A program made the translations under genes and the position numbers. Shown piece after piece: positions 32,900 through 43,800 of a stretch of DNA of 64,000 nucleotides (its first letter is position 1; every line of letters starts with the position of its first letter). The notes beneath the pieces are model-generated. The model did no database searches. It saw only the letters and a program-made list of their open reading frames with translations, and had not been told where the DNA came from. Source of the DNA: Madurella fahalii (Eukaryota; Ascomycota; Sordariomycetes; Sordariales); assembly GCA_029876055.1 (NCBI GenBank), contig CM056875.1:1860001-1924000 (forward strand), read 5' to 3'.

Positions 32900-34990
32900 C
32901 TACGAGTGGCTCACGCGCTTGCGGTGCTTGCTCGGAAACTCGACGTCCGGATGGCACACGCGGTAGTGCCGCGTCAGTGCATCCGCTCTGCTAAATGTCT
33001 TCTCGTCGGTGCACAGGTCGCAGCGGACCTTTTGCTTGCGCGCGTTGTGAATTGTGTCTTCGTGCCGGGTAAGGTCGTAGGGCCGTGAAAAGACGGTGGC
33101 ACAAGGCTTGCCGGTGCTCGGGTTGATGCGGTCGCACCTGTGCGGTCCGGCCTGCGTATTCAACAGGCCCGATGTCATACCAGCACCTTCGGTCCGCCGT
33201 GGGCCACTGAGGCCGTGGGCTTGCCGATGACCTTCTCTCTTGTGCTTCTGCAGTAGCGCCGGCGTATCGAACCGGAGCGTGCACCCGTGGTAGGTGCAGG
33301 TATATGTGCCGCCATCTGCGTTCGTGGAAGCCGGCCGCTGCGGCGTGGCGCCGTGTGCAGACTCTGTCGCCGCCGTGTCTGCCGAGCTGACCCTCGACGT
33401 CGCAAGTGATGTGCTGCCTGCCGAAGGCACGGCGCCCTGTTGCTGCTGTTGCGGGACAAACGGGTACCGCTGCGGCACCGGGAGTCCTGCCGGCAACTGC
33501 GACGCTAGGAAGTTGAAGTTCGAGTCCATGTGTAGGCCATCGAATGCCGTTTGATTCTGCGAGGCAGCCGCCTTGGTAATGGCGTTGGCGTCGAACTCGT
33601 TGGTGTTTTGCTGGGGGAATAGCGGGCAGTTCGCGTCACCTTCGGGCTCGTGGAACTCGAGCATAGCGTCCTTGGGCGAGATTGTCTGCGGAGTAGACGT
33701 GTCTGCCGACCGCGCTATTTGATGTCGCAGAGCCTGCGCGTCCTGCATGGCCTTGTTCTGCTCCCGTATCTGCTGCGCCGATCCGAAGCGCACCTGCGAA
33801 GACCCCATGGCCGAAGGGAATTCGTGCATCGGGCCCGGGGCTAGCGGCGAACCCTGGCGGAATGGCGACTGGTCTCTTGACACTGCCGACGCTGGGGACT
33901 GCCCGGATGCCGCCAGGTGCTGGTTGTTGGCCGCCTGTAGCCGTTGGGTGAACAGATTGTTGCTCGGGGACATGGGCACTTGGCCGGGTGTTGCCGATGT
34001 GATGGTAAAGTTGGGGCTGTAGAGCTCGTCGCTGTAGACATCGGTCATGGTTCGGTCGAGCTTGGGGGCTGGGTGCATGGCTGCTTCATCCATGCATGGT
34101 AAGTCGGGTGTTTCGGAGAGAAGGTCGAAAAGACCGGAGTCAACCTCACCAATATTGTGTCTTCTGTCCTCCTCGGGATCCCCTGCCGGCGTTGCTGGGG
34201 AGTTAGATGCTATCGAACTTGCCACCGACACGGGCTGTGACCTGGCCGACCCAATCGGGTGGTCGGAGTGCGGGAGTAGGCCTCTTTCGGTCCTGCGCTT
34301 CGGCGCTGCGGCAAATGATGGATAGGTCGTGATGGCCCCGTTCTCGGCTGGGCCGTAGCTCGGCATTGTCGTATAGAAACTGTCGTGCGACACACCAGGA
34401 AACGACTTTGCCGCAATATGGTAGTTGAGGTCGTCGGCGCCAGAGATCCCGTGGAAGTTCTCACCGACCGACTCGCCCACGGCGATTTGGGGATTTGAGA
34501 TGTTGTGCGAATAAGGCGACATCGGGCCGTTGGATCCCAGCGATGATCGAGAAGACTCGCGATTGTGCGAGAACCGACCGACTGACCTGGGCGTCAGCTG
34601 GCCGTTTTGAAGCCACGCGTCTGTTTGCATCAGGTCGGTGTGTGCGAACAGCGACGCGGTGGGATCTGGGAAGGAGTGGACACTTTGTGTCCCAAAGGGA
34701 AACAAAGGACCGTCGTAAGCTACCCTCGGCGCAGCAGTGGTCGGGGTTGGGATGCTGTCAAACGTAGACAAAGGCGAGGAGCCGATGCCCGAGTACCGCG
34801 AGGGCAGTGACTGCGTCGATGTCGGAGATGAGGATAGGCTGCTGAGGTCGACGTCGAGATCAAGATCGAGCGCGCTCAGTCTTTCGGTGTCAAAGGGCGC
34901 TGTCTGTCGCGCGTGTTCGTAAAAGGCGGGTTGATGATGCTGTGTTGGATGTTGGAAGATGTTGTAAGGCCGACTTTGGTGCAGTGTCAT
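32900..34990 (-). CDS. C2H2 zinc-finger transcription factor, Rpn4-like candidate
   Basis: A single-exon gene for a 696-residue nuclear regulator. Residues 1-555 are Ser/Pro/Gln-rich low-complexity sequence, as in fungal activation domains. Three C2H2-type fingers fill the C-terminus: CTYHGC...H(5)H at about 565-588; a variant finger CDRINPSTGKPC...RPYDLTRHEDTIH at about 619-648 with a wide Cys-Cys spacing; and CDLCTDEKTFSRADALTRHYRVCH at about 657-680. The tail is basic (SKHRKRVSHS). The second and third fingers with RPYDLTRHEDTIHNARK match a conserved Pezizomycotina protein that I remember as the Rpn4-like proteasome-gene regulator; that name is less certain than the C2H2 assignment. The ATG at 34990 is the first in the frame, followed by MTLHQSRPYN. 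The gene is convergent with AROM. Confidence 0.85.
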   Translation of the reverse strand: MTLHQSRPYNIFQHPTQHHQPAFYEHARQTAPFDTERLSALDLDLDVDLSSLSSSPTSTQSLPSRYSGIGSSPLSTFDSIPTPTTAAPRVAYDGPLFPFGTQSVHSFPDPTASLFAHTDLMQTDAWLQNGQLTPRSVGRFSHNRESSRSSLGSNGPMSPYSHNISNPQIAVGESVGENFHGISGADDLNYHIAAKSFPGVSHDSFYTTMPSYGPAENGAITTYPSFAAAPKRRTERGLLPHSDHPIGSARSQPVSVASSIASNSPATPAGDPEEDRRHNIGEVDSGLFDLLSETPDLPCMDEAAMHPAPKLDRTMTDVYSDELYSPNFTITSATPGQVPMSPSNNLFTQRLQAANNQHLAASGQSPASAVSRDQSPFRQGSPLAPGPMHEFPSAMGSSQVRFGSAQQIREQNKAMQDAQALRHQIARSADTSTPQTISPKDAMLEFHEPEGDANCPLFPQQNTNEFDANAITKAAASQNQTAFDGLHMDSNFNFLASQLPAGLPVPQRYPFVPQQQQQGAVPSAGSTSLATSRVSSADTAATESAHGATPQRPASTNADGGTYTCTYHGCTLRFDTPALLQKHKREGHRQAHGLSGPRRTEGAGMTSGLLNTQAGPHRCDRINPSTGKPCATVFSRPYDLTRHEDTIHNARKQKVRCDLCTDEKTFSRADALTRHYRVCHPDVEFPSKHRKRVSHS

Positions 34991-35621
34991 GTTGTCGAAA
35001 GCTAAGATATTGGAGAAGTCGAGTTTGTTTAGTGGCGAAACGGTGCGAAAGTCGTAGAATGTGGACGAGTCGTTCCTTTATCTTATACGACGCTCCAATA
35101 CACCCGGGATGGGAAGGGGGGTGTGGATGCGTGACTAGTGGGGTGACTGAAGAGATGACGTATCGTGCAAGGGGAGTCACCCAGAGCGTTCAGTAACCCC
35201 GGTTGCAGCGGGGGCGCAGCTTCTGGTACCCGTCTTTTTGGTGGATGTACCCACGGGGCTGCACAGTGTACTGTACTTGGGGCCGGTGATAAGGTGAGGC
35301 CAGGGCCTGGGCGGCTTGGCGTGTGATGTTCAACGGAAATCGCGAGGCCTGATGCAACACTTGCGGAATTCTTGAGCGGCAGGAGAGAAGAGCGGATTTT
35401 CGGCGCAAAGGGAAAAGAGCAGGATATTTGGGTTCGGTCGAAAAACCGACAATCACCTAACACTTACAGGCAGGTGATTAATCAGCTTTGAAGGGCATAG
35501 AGTTAGCGCCTAGACGCTCGGCAGGTAAACTCCCTTACAAACATACAGTTCGGGGCTACTTGCTTGGTCGAACAGCACTTATAACTAGGATAATAGTCAA
35601 ACTTAACTTTACAACTAGGCC

Positions 35622-35644
35622 TTTTTTTTTTTTTTTTTTTTTTT
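35622..35644 (+). repeat. T23 homopolymer
   Basis: Uninterrupted poly-T. Could be a relic poly-A tail read on the minus strand or a slippage tract; no element flanks it that I can recognise. Confidence 0.8.
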
Positions 35645-38600
35645 CACGTTGTTATTAATAATGCCTGACGACGACAGCAAAGCGCTGAGTCATGGGGCCC
35701 CTCATGAGGCCTCAACAACTCACTTGCCAATATCGGCGACCAGTGTCCGATTGACTGTCGGAGATGTCAGGCGGTGATGGTGCCCGGGCTCGCACTTTCG
35801 GACGAAGAAAGCTGTAAATGCATTTGGCGGCCGAGCAGTGCCGAGCAGCTCAAGGGTGTTGGCCATCGGGCACTTAGGACCCTCCGGCGGCCGAGGTCAA
35901 CGTAGTGAAGCCATGGTGAAGGGCCCGACGGCATGGCACTTTCCCTTGGAGTGACGCTCAGAGCGCTGTCGGGTGCTCTCCATCAAGAGTGCAAATCTGA
36001 ATACGAGATTTCCACCAGAGGTGCTGTAGGGAGAATGCAACCAAAGCTGAATGACTGCGGACCATGCCACCAGAGCGTGGTCTGGATCGAAGGGAAATGT
36101 TGGGTCTCGACAGGTTCGACTGGGGTGGAGCACGGACCAGAAAATAACCTGCAGGTGCAAGAGCAAGAACCGTTTACTTCCCTCTGGGCAAGAATGGGAC
36201 CACTAACAAATTAGTGTACAATCCCTAGTGGAACCGCATGTCCCGCACAGCCACCCCTTAGCACCGATCTGTCAAAGTCGATTACCTCCCGCTATTCCCA
36301 AATCCTACCCGGTGGTAAGGACCCAATGCCAGGCCTGCCTGCCGTCCTTTCGCTCGCATAATGGAGCCGATATGCCAGGTACACGTACAACGCGACTGCA
36401 ATCCGGCCGCCAAGTGGGATGGGCTGCCGCTTGCCCACGGCCTTCCGACGTTCTCGGCCCACCCCTCGCAGCCTGTACCAAGCCACAAGACATGGGAATT
36501 GGATGGGCGGATGGCCTCCTTCAGCACACACTGACATGAAAAGACCGCCATCTTGCGCGTTACTATTCATACGCCCCGGAATTGATCTCCGAAAGCGGAC
36601 ATGCTCTGGATCGGAGGGTGTCGAATGTGGTTATTCTTTCGAGGACGCGCGCCGACGCGGCATCCGGAATGCAGCTGGACTACGTACCTAGCCGAAGGTG
36701 GGCTCCAAATCAGAGGTGGCGCGTAACGATGCACAGAGCAGCTTGTGTGGCTTGCAAGGTGCAGCTCGCGTCCAGAATCCTGTTTTGCGCTGCGATCCTC
36801 AGCGCTCTTGTCCCTAGCCGACTCAAACATTAACCGGGGCATCCTATTGGACAACAGCGTTCGAGTGCGTTCTGCTTGTCATGAGGACACGGCTTTGGTT
36901 GGACGCCCTCGTGACATTTGTATCACATGACCATGGCAGCTGATTCTTCTCTACTTGCTCCGCAACCCTTATTCATGATGAGTCAGGACAGAGCGAATAG
37001 AACAAATTTTTTCTCACTGTCGACAAGCCACAGTGGCGCTTACCGGCGCGGCGTCGGAGTTTAGCGTAGTTGCGGACCGGACCTGCGGGTGGATGCTGCT
37101 CCGCTGTCTATCTGCTTTACGTTCTCGGTGCGATGCAACCATGCATCTCACTCATGACCGATGTCCCCTTTGAGCAGGACCAAGAAAAGGATACCGGTTT
37201 CGCCGATGGACCGATCGAACTGTGCCGCGTTGTGCGACTGCTGTTTACTGCGCCTTCCTCCGCACTTAATGCACAAGTCTGGTTTGCAAATCGTCGGCGG
37301 CAAACAACGGGGACTAGAATCGGGGTCCCCTGACAATTGACCTTATTGTAAAACGCGGGGATTGCGGCGGGTATAGGATCGACGCCGAGCCGCACCGCGG
37401 CTTTCCGGGGCAAAGCAAGGGCCGGGCTTCTTTTAAACGTTCTTTACTAGGTTTGTATTATTAAACTGAGTAGACTGCGCAGCTGATTCACGACGCCTCG
37501 GCGAAACGGACGAATGTCCTCAGTTGTAGCATAATTGGAGGGAACTTTTTGTCTTCTCTTAGGTTAGGCAGGTAGTCACCGTGTCTTTCCTTAGCAAAAA
37601 AATGCATCTGCCTCTTGAGGTTTGCAAACATGGCATTCTCCGAGTCGGTCCCCAGGCCGGTTTCGGCGAGGGGAGTAATGGTTTGCGAACCGGCGGCCGC
37701 AGCGCTCAGCTACCGTCATCCGATAGCTCAGATCTGGCCTGGCCATCTCGCTCAGCGTGGCTTGTCCGGATGTGTTTGATTGATGCGGTAGCACGGCAGA
37801 CCGGCATCGACTTAGAGAAGCGCCAGGCCATGTGTCGCTGTGCGACTAAGCGGCAGAGATTAGATCTGGCGGGTTAAGCTCCACGTGTTTATGTGCGTCC
37901 AGCAGCGGTGCACAATGGCGTTCTGGTCTCTGATTTGTTCACGGTCTGGCATGCGCAAAACCGATTTCAGCTCCGGATGAATGGGTGTGGATGTTCTGGA
38001 AGCCTGCCTATGCGCAAGATCGTTGCCAGATCCCGGGCTTCTGGTTGTCCAGATCACCCCCTTACCCAGCAAAGCACCAATCATGGCCGGAACCCGCACC
38101 AAGACAAGCTGCCACGCATCTGCCAAGTGGACACCGACTCTTTGTGTTTGGCCAATAATAGGATGGCACAGCCCTCCACGGAAACAGCGCGCGGAGATGC
38201 AACATCTTTTCCACACTGTCGGGGCCCCCGTATGATCTCGAGGTCCTCTGAGCGACGGTTGGCTTTGAGACAGCCCAAGACGCTCAACCATTGCGCGGAA
38301 TTCTGGCCACAACGCGCGGGAGACCGCGCCGTGTCCAGGCCGGCAAATGTGAACCATTGGGTCGATCCATGTATTTTCCAGCTGATGCAGCGGTTTTGTT
38401 TCCGCATTGCATTTGTGCTTGCTGACCTGGACCACCAGCTCTCAGCGCGGGGCGAAGACGCGAAGCTGCCAATCAGCTCCCCAGCTGTAAAAGTTTGCAC
38501 AAATGTATCGTAAACAGGCTGATAAATCTTTACCGTGACATGCTGCCATGGAAAACTCGGGGATGCCTGCTCGTTGCTTCTCGTCTCTTCGCCGTCTCGC

Positions 38601-39720
38601 GATCTCGCACTTTTCTCGGGAATGCGGCAGGTGCATGTGTAGTACTGGATGTACCCCAAGTACCGTTTGTACCAACAGTCCTGGCAGGCGGCAGGCAGCC
38701 CACACCACTGCCGCGCCGAATCTTTTAAGTCCCAGGATCATACATGGCATTTCCCTCTGCAACCGAGGACGGAACGTTGAAGAAAATTCTTCCATTGTGC
38801 AGAGACAGTCCCTTGTCGGATATGCAATTGGCATCCAACACCCCCCGGATATCTCGTCGCACGACATGGCCGCTCATGCAGGAAATTTGCCTGTTCTACC
38901 CCAAGCGGTGCACTATAAAAAGCAAAGTTGGTGCAGCGTGGCTTGACAAGGGAGGAAAAGGTGTGCTAAGCCCGAATGAGCCAAAAAATACGGATCCTGG
39001 AACGGGACAGGCGCACCAGTCGTGGACGGGATCTCGGCAGAGACCGAAGTTGCAGGGGGTTGCGAAAAAGTCTGGAAACCGCCTGTGCAGCCAGCCGGCC
39101 GGACTCGGCCTCGGCTCCGATGCAACTCATCTGTCTCGTCCCACAGAACAGAGCCAGGACTCGACAGAATCCTTCGGGATTGCGCAACGTCCGCTGCACC
39201 GTTGCTTCTGAGCCATGTGCTAGTATTCCATTTGCCTTGTTTCTTTTCTTCTTTTCAGCTACCGCTACTCAACGGTGTACGGATACTAACGTAACAGAAA
39301 CTGTTATGTGACAGTACCGAATGTGTTTGGAATCAATCGATTACGAGATAGGACCGAGTCAAGCCCAGTGGTGTCCAGCCATTTCCAAAGTCCTCGATAG
39401 ATCTAGACTGGGCTTCGTCAGTGATTACGAAACAAAAAGTCGGAAAATTGTTTTTAGGTTGACTACCAAGAAGAGGTAAAAGACGGGGCACCCTCCTAAA
39501 AGAGCAACCATTAGCAACTCCCTCGACCATCTACAAGTCCACGATTATTCAGCATGGCTGATCTGTCAGACTCTGTACGAGAGCGCGCCTTTCCGAGAAA
39601 CTATGCCTAGCTAGTCAGTTGCCCCGCATATTGACTCTCACAACCATTCTCTTCCCGCCGAATTCGTATTATTTTGACGCTGTCGCCAGAGAACGCAAAG
39701 CTGCGCCGCAAAATTTTCTC

Positions 39721-39787
39721 TGAAAAAAAAAAAATAAAACGAAATAAAATAAAAAAAAAAATAAAAATAAAAAAAAAAAAAAAAAAA
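39721..39787 (+). repeat. A-rich low-complexity tract
   Basis: About 67 bases composed almost only of A with scattered T, G and C (AAAATAAAA-like units), ending in about 17 consecutive A. Possibly a retroposed poly-A tail, but no recognisable body precedes it. Confidence 0.7.
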
Positions 39788-40856
39788 CCTGCACATTTAT
39801 GGCATGTGACATCGGGCCATCCGACCATGCTCCCGTCCGCGCCATCCAGCCGCGCCTACCCGCACCGACAACCGCGGGTCAGCGGCGCAGTCGGGGGTTA
39901 AGGCATGTAACAGTACATCCATCCGTTACCGGCTAGACAGGCAAAATCTTTAACAGCCGAACGAAGCAAGTCATAGGGGGCATGTACCAATGTGTAAAAT
40001 CTCGTTTACCCACGCGCCCATACTTCCAGGCGATTTTCGAGCCCGGCAGCTCCCACGGATAATGGGTACAGCATCTGTGTAATCAGCCCGGCCGCCGCCG
40101 GCGGCCGTGGCCGGTGGGCCCCGGTCATCGGACAATCAATCATATCTACACTGCAAGGTCGGAGATAAGAGAGGGTACGACCCGGCGGCGCGGCCAGGCC
40201 GGCCCTGAGTCTCCACACAGCACTTCAGCCCATCCCGCCGAACTGGCAGCCCCGGCGAGGTGTGGATTCTGGGATATCGACACGCCGTTCTGACCGTCGG
40301 ATAGCCGTGCCATGTTACCAACCAAACGCAGATCATTAAACTAGAAGCCGCCGATCAAGCGTTGCTTTGTTTGCAATATACCGAATAGGACTCAGTATTG
40401 TCAAAAGAGAAACTTGCCAAGTTTTTTTTTTTCTTTTTCCTTATTTCTTCTTTAGCATTTCTTTTTCTCACTTTTTCTTCACGTCATCTTTCACCCCAAA
40501 CCTCCCGTAGCATCAATACCATCAGCCACTTGCTTTAGACCCTAGGGACCACTCCTCAGAAGATGCCCGGGCCCCGCCTTCACAAAAAAACTCCATCCAT
40601 GTTTCTCTCGCTCCAAATGCTTGAATGTGAAAAAGAAATGTGTATGGACATGCGAATGGTAGAAGCCGACGTAGATAGAACGGCGCAAATAGAACGGGTC
40701 TGCTACTTGCCTCCCCTCCACGCCCCGGGCCCAGCCGTACACAAACCCCCTTCCCCTCCGTGACCCTACTATGAGGCCGGTAGCCCGCGTCGCAAGCAAG
40801 TCGGATCAAATGATGATCAGCTAAAACCACCCAACTTAGCTAATGAAACAAAATTT

Positions 40857-43800
40857 CTAATCGGACTGAACGTAAAAGGGAAAGAAAAAAAAAAAAAAAA
40901 AAAAAGGGCAAAAAGTAAAGACTCACCTCGATCAACTTCTCCGTCAGCCCAAAGCACGTCCGGTCCTGTGGATCCTGGCTCAGATTGAATGAGCAACTCC
41001 TCCACAGTCCGCCAAAGCCCATGTCATCTAGTATCTCGTTTAGCATGGCGACCGACTCGCCCGAGTTCTGGAACTTTGGGTTCGAAGTCAACGTCTGCAG
41101 TAGCGTGTGCGCCGCCTCGAGCGTGGCCGAGCTCTGGCAGTGGAGGAGGATGTCATCGAGGATCGAGGTGATAGGCCCGCATCTGCAGTATAAGACATTA
41201 GCATCCCGATGGCGGTGTGGTATGAGGGTAAAAAGGGGAGAGGAGGAGCGGGAAATAACGTACAAATGCATCACCACGCCGGGCCGAGCCAGCGCGAGTC
41301 GATCCAGCCACTGCAGACTCCGATTCTGCACGCCGTCCTCCAGGTACTGAAAGTCTACCAGCTCGATCGCCGTATTCAGCAGCAGGTCCTTGTCCTTCAT
41401 CTTGCCCAGGTCCTGCGCGGCCCTCAGCGCCCCGGGATCCGCCAGCCCGCCGCCAGGGTTGATCCCCGCCGTCCACAGGTTCTCCCTCAGCTCCTCGACC
41501 GACGCCGTCCGCGCCAGGATCAGCGCCATGTACGGCGACTGCGCGAGCTCCCTGAAATCCCTCTCCGCGTTGGCCCTCGCGTTGCTCTCCGGCGCCCAGC
41601 TCGTCATCTCCAAAAATGTCGCCAGAACCCTCAGCGCGGTCCCCTTGGTCACATTATCGCTCAGGCCCCTCACCAAGCACGCGCACGCCGCAAAGTGGAA
41701 GTTCTCGGCGTTAAAGTGGATGCCGTAGGCCTCGTCAAGCGGCAGCGCGGCCTCCTCGAGCTGGGTGCGGCCCTGCAGGAGATACGGCACCATCTTGTCG
41801 GCGCCGCCGCGCATGTCGCCGGACGAGCTGATGTTGCTGAGCACGGCCTCGAGGAACATGGCGGTACAGTTGAACAGGTTGGGCGGGACTAGGCGCAGTA
41901 GCGACATGGCGAGCCAGAAGAGCTGCAGGCCGTAGCGCGACGCCGAGGGGAGCTTGGCCATCATCTTGGACAGCGACGTGACGATCGCTACGAGCATTTC
42001 GCTGTTGTTGTCCTCGCCGAACCGGCCCACGCTGTTGCGCAGCGCCACCAGGACCTGGTACAAGAGGTCATCGTCGACCTCCTCGCGCGCGAGGCAGCCC
42101 ATGACGGTGAAGGCCCGCGGCTGGATGGCCGGGTTGTTCTGGAAGGCCGTGCTAGCCACGAGCGACATCCACCGCGAGCGCCAGGCGTTGGCGACGTCGA
42201 CCGAGGGGGCCGCGATTGTGCACGCGTCGAAGAGGATGGTAGCGAGGTTCTCGGTTGCGGCAAGGGTGGGCCCGGCTTCCTGCGTCGTCGACATGGACGC
42301 GCCGTCGCGCATGAAGGTGACCGTGTTGATAAAGATGTCGCTCTTGGGGTCCGACAACGTCTCCAGCGTCGCCCTGAGTTTGTTGAGCCGGACTTCGTCG
42401 AGCACAAAGGACGTACACGCCGAGTGGATCGAGTTGATCAGCAGCCGGTGAACCACGGCCCTGACGTCTGGCATGCCCGTGTTTGCAAGCATCGTGACGA
42501 TGTGGAATATCTCTGGCAGGTACAGCTGCGCCTGTACCCCGCTGTCGAACGACAGGGCGAGGCAGAACTGCAGCAGCACGCAAATCTCGTTCCAGACCGC
42601 GTTGTCAGGCAGATACTTGGTTGGCCTGAGCGACGATCGATTCAGCGCCTTCCGCAGACGCGAGATAATCTTGCCTCTCAGAGTGATCGTGCCAATTGCG
42701 CTGGCAATCGACGTCAGTGTCTCGGTCTGCATGTCCTCGAATCCGAGCGTTAGCGCAGCCTTGATGATCTCCTCCAAAAAGATGTCCAGCAGCACCTCGT
42801 CCTGGTAAATGACGGGCCACACCGACTGCTCGAGCGTGAAGGTCAGTGTCGGGTCCGAAAGCGTGACGTCGATGAGCTTCCTGAACAGAGCCGCAATCTT
42901 TTCTCTCCCCTTGTCGCTCTCGATCTCGCTCGCCAGGAGCGACGTCCGCAGCCCCGGGATCCAGGGTGCCATGTACGCCAGACTCAGGGGCTTCTGCTCG
43001 TCTGAGAAGCTATCCCACCCAACAAAGAACTCATTCAGGAAGTCGGACGTAAGCTGGGGCTCCGTCTGCGCTAGGCTCTTGCTGATCTTGATGATGAACT
43101 GCGACGGGTCCAGCGGCACCATGATATCCCTGGTGCTCATCAGCTGCGATGCTGCCGTGAACTTGAACGCCTTGCAGAGCGCTCCTAGCAGGTTATATGA
43201 CGAGAGCCTCAGCACAGGATCCGCACTAGCCAGGTTTGTCAGCGCTAGGTTTAGCAGCGTGCCCGGCACGTCCTGCGGACGAATCAGCCGCTCAAACGAC
43301 TTCATCGCCCTCGTGTCCTTGGCATACTTGGCCTTGGCCGCGCGGATGTGCTGTAGTACCTCGGCTTTCTTGGGGCTGGTGAAGTACATGACAATCTTGC
43401 CGTTGTCGGCCCGGAGGCCAAAGGCCGAGTCGTCCTCGGTCTGGATAGATGTGGGTGCCTCGTCCACATCCCCGAGGCGGAAAATGTCATTGACGGTCGT
43501 GCTCAAGCGGAAGCCGGGGACCTCTTGCTTCTTGACGGTCGTGACTTGCACAAACTGGCTGCCGACCTTGATCACCACATCGATTTTGCCCTTGGACTTG
43601 GACAGCCTAGTGATGGGCTGGAAGACAAAGCGCGTGTCGGTCACCACGCTGATCGTCTCCTTGGGCAGATGCAGCTGACTCAAGTGGAAGTGTGCTTGCA
43701 GGTCTTGCAAGCTCCCCATGAGATGGTACTCCACATTGGCAGGGCTAAACACGCTGTTTTCGTTCTTAGTCGAAACCTTTAGGACCCGCCGGAGACACTT

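Larger units (their letters stand above)
34991..40856. other. 5.9 kb gene-poor region
   Basis: Upstream DNA of the C2H2 gene followed by several kilobases without a supported gene. Overlapping open frames of 60-200 codons occur on both strands (for example 37860-38659 minus), but frames overlap one another and no domain, signal peptide or exon series is recognisable. Landmarks: a T23 run at 35622-35644, A-rich DNA at 39721-39787, a T-rich stretch at 40421-40480 and an A-run near 40885. It could hold long leaders, non-coding RNA or relic DNA; nothing is demonstrable by eye. Confidence 0.4.

Noticed and set aside
37860..38659. Two overlapping 190-codon frames on the minus strand in the gene-poor region.
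   Set aside because: They overlap in different frames with another on plus, and none has a recognisable motif.
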